Origin: Pseudoxanthomonas indica
GTDB lineage: Bacteria; Pseudomonadota; Gammaproteobacteria; Xanthomonadales; Xanthomonadaceae
Direction of reading: 5' to 3'
Length of the DNA: 64,000 nucleotides
Assembly: GCF_900167565.1 (NCBI RefSeq)
Contig: NZ_FUZV01000002.1
Coordinates: forward strand, 434,001-498,000
Shown: positions 62,066 to 64,000 of the stretch, one piece after another
How positions within the stretch are numbered: position 1 is the stretch's first letter
Layout of the letters: the number at the start of each line of letters is the position of its first letter
The notes under the pieces: model-generated
Told to the model about the DNA's origin: nothing
What the model saw: the letters and a program-made list of their open reading frames with translations, nothing else
Databases searched by the model: none
Position numbers and translations under genes: made by a program

Positions 62066-62914
62066 TCAATCCTTCTCGCGCGGATCCCCACCCGGCACAT
62101 CGCGGCCCGCCACCTGCACCAGCCGGACGTCGTCGGTATCCAGCTGCAAGGCAGTGAGCTTGCCGCCCCAGACCGCGCCGGTGTCGATCGCGTGTACGCC
62201 GTGGCCAATCATCAGGCCCAGGGTGGACCAGTGGCCGCAGACGATTTTCAGATCGCGTGCTGCCCGGCCGGGCACTTCGTACCAGGGGTACAGGCCCTGC
62301 GCCTGGGTACCGGGCGCGCCCTTCTCTTCGATGGCCATGCGCCCGCGCGGGGTGCAGTAGCGCATGCGGGTCAGCACGTTGATGATGGCGCGTGCGCGGT
62401 CGTAGCCGGCCAGGCCGCTGGACCAGTTGGGCTTGTCGCCATACATGTTGCGGAACAGCTTGCGGTAACCATTGCCGTGCAGCTGCTGCTCCACTTCCTG
62501 CGCATAACGCTCGGCCAGCGCGCTGGTCCACTGCGGCGCCAGGCCGGCATGGATCATCATCCAGCCCAGTGAGCGGTCGACGTGGACCAGCTTCTGTCCA
62601 CGCAGCCAGTCCAGCAGCACGCGCGCATCGTCGGCCAGCACCACGCGCTGCAGGTCCTGATTGACCTTGCGCTGTTCGTCCGGGGTGCGCTCACCGATGG
62701 CCAGCAGCGACAGGTCATGGTTGCCCAGCACCACCACGCTCTGTTCGCGCAGCGAGTGCACCAGGCGCAGGGTTTCCAGCGACTGGCCACCGCGGTTGAC
62801 CAGGTCGCCGCAGAACCACAGGCGATCCTGCGCGGGATCGAAGCGCAGCTTTTCCAGCAGCCGTTGGGTGGCGTCGTAGCAGCCCTGCAGGTCGCCAATC
62901 GCCCAGACCGCCAT
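62066..62914 (-). CDS. apaH: Symmetrical bis(5'-nucleosyl)-tetraphosphatase ApaH
   Basis: 282 residues (E. coli 280). It cleaves Ap4A to two ADP and removes Np4 caps from RNA. Metallophosphatase motifs are WAIGDLQGCYD, FCGDLVNRGGQS and VLGNHDLSLLA, with later histidines in MMIHAGLAP and CGHWSTLG. It shares one base with the stop of apaG (TGATG) and ends the rsmA-apaG-apaH run, the same order as E. coli ksgA-apaG-apaH. Confidence 0.97.
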   Translation of the reverse strand: MAVWAIGDLQGCYDATQRLLEKLRFDPAQDRLWFCGDLVNRGGQSLETLRLVHSLREQSVVVLGNHDLSLLAIGERTPDEQRKVNQDLQRVVLADDARVLLDWLRGQKLVHVDRSLGWMMIHAGLAPQWTSALAERYAQEVEQQLHGNGYRKLFRNMYGDKPNWSSGLAGYDRARAIINVLTRMRYCTPRGRMAIEEKGAPGTQAQGLYPWYEVPGRAARDLKIVCGHWSTLGLMIGHGVHAIDTGAVWGGKLTALQLDTDDVRLVQVAGRDVPGGDPREKD

Positions 62915-63291
62915 CAGTGCAGGGTCCGCGGAATGGAGAGGGTGAACTCCGGAATCGGCGCATCGAAATGGGTGCCGTCGCCGGCCACCATGTCATAGCG
63001 TCCCTTCATGGTGCCAATGTCGGTTTCCAGCACCGCGCCGGAGGTGTACTCGAAGTCCTCGCCCGGTTGCAGCCAGGGCTGTTCGCCGACCACGCCGGCG
63101 CCTTCCACTTCGCGCACCTGGCCATTGGCGTCGGTGATGATCCAATGCCGTCCGAGTACCTGCGCCGCGGCCTTGCCGCGATTGTGGATGCGGATGGTGT
63201 AAGCGAAGACGTAACGCCCTTCCTCGGGCGCGGACTGATCGTCCAGGAACCGGGTGGCTACGTCGATATCGATGGCGTAGTCATGTTTCAT
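62914..63291 (-). CDS. apaG: Co2+/Mg2+ efflux protein ApaG
   Basis: 125 residues from the ATG at 63291, the same length as E. coli ApaG. The fold is an immunoglobulin-like beta sandwich: [62 protein letters not shown], with the GxGVVGEQP loop that marks the family. The biochemical role is uncertain; mutants elsewhere affect cobalt and magnesium handling. It lies between rsmA (46-bp gap) and apaH. Confidence 0.96.
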   Translation of the reverse strand: MKHDYAIDIDVATRFLDDQSAPEEGRYVFAYTIRIHNRGKAAAQVLGRHWIITDANGQVREVEGAGVVGEQPWLQPGEDFEYTSGAVLETDIGTMKGRYDMVAGDGTHFDAPIPEFTLSIPRTLH

Positions 63292-63337
63292 GGTGACAGT
63301 GTATTCACTGCCGCGTGAAACGGGAAACGCCGTTTGC

Positions 63338-64000
63338 TCAGTCGGTGATGGCGCTCGCGTGGGGCAGGTTGGCCAGACGGACAAAGCCAGCCACTTCCAC
63401 CTGTTCGGCGCGTGCGTCGGGGCTGATGCCGGCGGCTTCCATCTCGCTGCTTTCGCAGACGCCGGACAGTGCATTGCGCAGCGTCTTGCGGCGTTGGCCG
63501 AAGGCGGCACGCACGATGTCGCTGAAGCGGGCATGGTCGTTGACGCGGATGTCCTCGCGCGGTTTGGGCGCCATCCGCACCACCGCCGAGTCCACCTTGG
63601 GCGGTGGCCGGAACGCGCCCGGCGGCACCACGAACAGCGGCGTCACCTGGCAGTACGCCTGCAGCATCACGCTCAGTCGCCCGTAAACCTTGCTGCCGGG
63701 TCCGGCGGCCATCCGGTCCACCACTTCCTTCTGCAGCATGAAGACCATGTCGGTGATCGCCTCGGCATGTTCCAGCGCGTGGAAGAGGATTGGCGAGGAC
63801 AGGTTGTAGGGCAGGTTGCCGACCAGGCGCAGGCGCTCGCCATTGGCGAGCTTGCCGAAGTCCACGGACAACACGTCCTTGTGGATGATGGTCAAGCGGC
63901 CCACGCCCTCGGAGGCTTCCATCAACGGCGTGATCAGATCGCGGTCGAACTCGATGGCGGTCAGTTCGCCATGCTTGCGCAACAGCGGAAAGGTGATGGC
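63338..64000 (-). CDS. rsmA: 16S rRNA dimethyladenosine transferase RsmA (KsgA), N-terminus cut by window edge
   Basis: The frame is open to the last base, so the N-terminal SAM-binding region (the GxGxG loop) lies beyond the window; about 220 residues are present. RsmA dimethylates A1518 and A1519 of 16S rRNA late in 30S assembly. Visible motifs: [10 protein letters not shown] (SAM adenosine-binding acidic residue), the catalytic [33 protein letters not shown], and the C-terminal [15 protein letters not shown]. It heads the rsmA-apaG-apaH operon. Confidence 0.96.
   Translation of the reverse strand, partial: AITFPLLRKHGELTAIEFDRDLITPLMEASEGVGRLTIIHKDVLSVDFGKLANGERLRLVGNLPYNLSSPILFHALEHAEAITDMVFMLQKEVVDRMAAGPGSKVYGRLSVMLQAYCQVTPLFVVPPGAFRPPPKVDSAVVRMAPKPREDIRVNDHARFSDIVRAAFGQRRKTLRNALSGVCESSEMEAAGISPDARAEQVEVAGFVRLANLPHASAITD

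Overview
The window is high-GC chromosomal DNA from a gammaproteobacterium of the Xanthomonadaceae/Lysobacteraceae (Xanthomonas, Stenotrophomonas, Pseudoxanthomonas or Lysobacter type). The call rests on the tonB-gshB-pilG-pilI-pilJ-pilL-chpB-chpC block, whose gene order matches the Xylella pil-chp operon, on strong G/C preference at third codon positions, and on xanthomonad-style REP hairpins. The genus cannot be fixed from the sequence alone. Almost all of it is coding. I see no tRNA, rRNA, insertion sequence, prophage or CRISPR array.

Layout. 1-3.4 kb: 3' end of a formate-dehydrogenase-like molybdoenzyme, its sulfurtransferase fdhD, an exported metallo-beta-lactamase resembling AHL lactonases, and an HPP membrane protein. 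3.4-8.2 kb (minus strand): an exported unknown, an MDR oxidoreductase, a His-rich small protein, recQ and dps. An orphan terminator at 5.7 kb suggests a small RNA. 8.2-16.2 kb: hrpA, monofunctional relA and a TPR-like membrane protein. 16.2-24.6 kb: a double glycosyltransferase, mrcB, a lipoprotein, and the coupled set yoaA-VOC protein-tsaB. 24.6-37.6 kb: tonB and gshB, divergent from the type IV pilus chemosensory operon (pilG, pilI, pilJ, a 2016-residue pilL/chpA, a degenerate chpB, chpC). 37.7-45.8 kb: small membrane and EF-hand proteins, rsmE-bioA, the overlapping run nudE-cysQ-mazG-ynfA, a TPR lipoprotein, an Mpo1-like protein and a DUF486 protein. 46-52 kb: an OmpR-type two-component system, a three-unit 119-bp hairpin array, and a MacA/MacB-type exporter. 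52-58.2 kb: sigma factor, two VOC proteins, a GDSL lipoprotein, dgkA, terC, lemA and two TPM-domain proteins. 58.2-64 kb: lgt-thyA, a membrane protein, a two-lobed aspartyl protease, folA, and apaH-apaG-rsmA running off the right edge.

Functionally the window covers twitching motility signalling, stress and starvation response (relA, dps, recQ, yoaA), envelope building (mrcB, lgt, dgkA, glycosyltransferase), nucleotide house-cleaning (nudE, mazG, cysQ, apaH) and the thymidylate/folate pair thyA and folA. The most unusual signals are the 119-bp array with compensatory stem changes and a solitary part-copy 32 kb away, the chemosensory operon without pilH or pilK and with a ChpB that has lost its catalytic serine, an LTxxQ/Spy-like insertion in the MacA-type adaptor, and an exported protein with two aspartyl-protease lobes.
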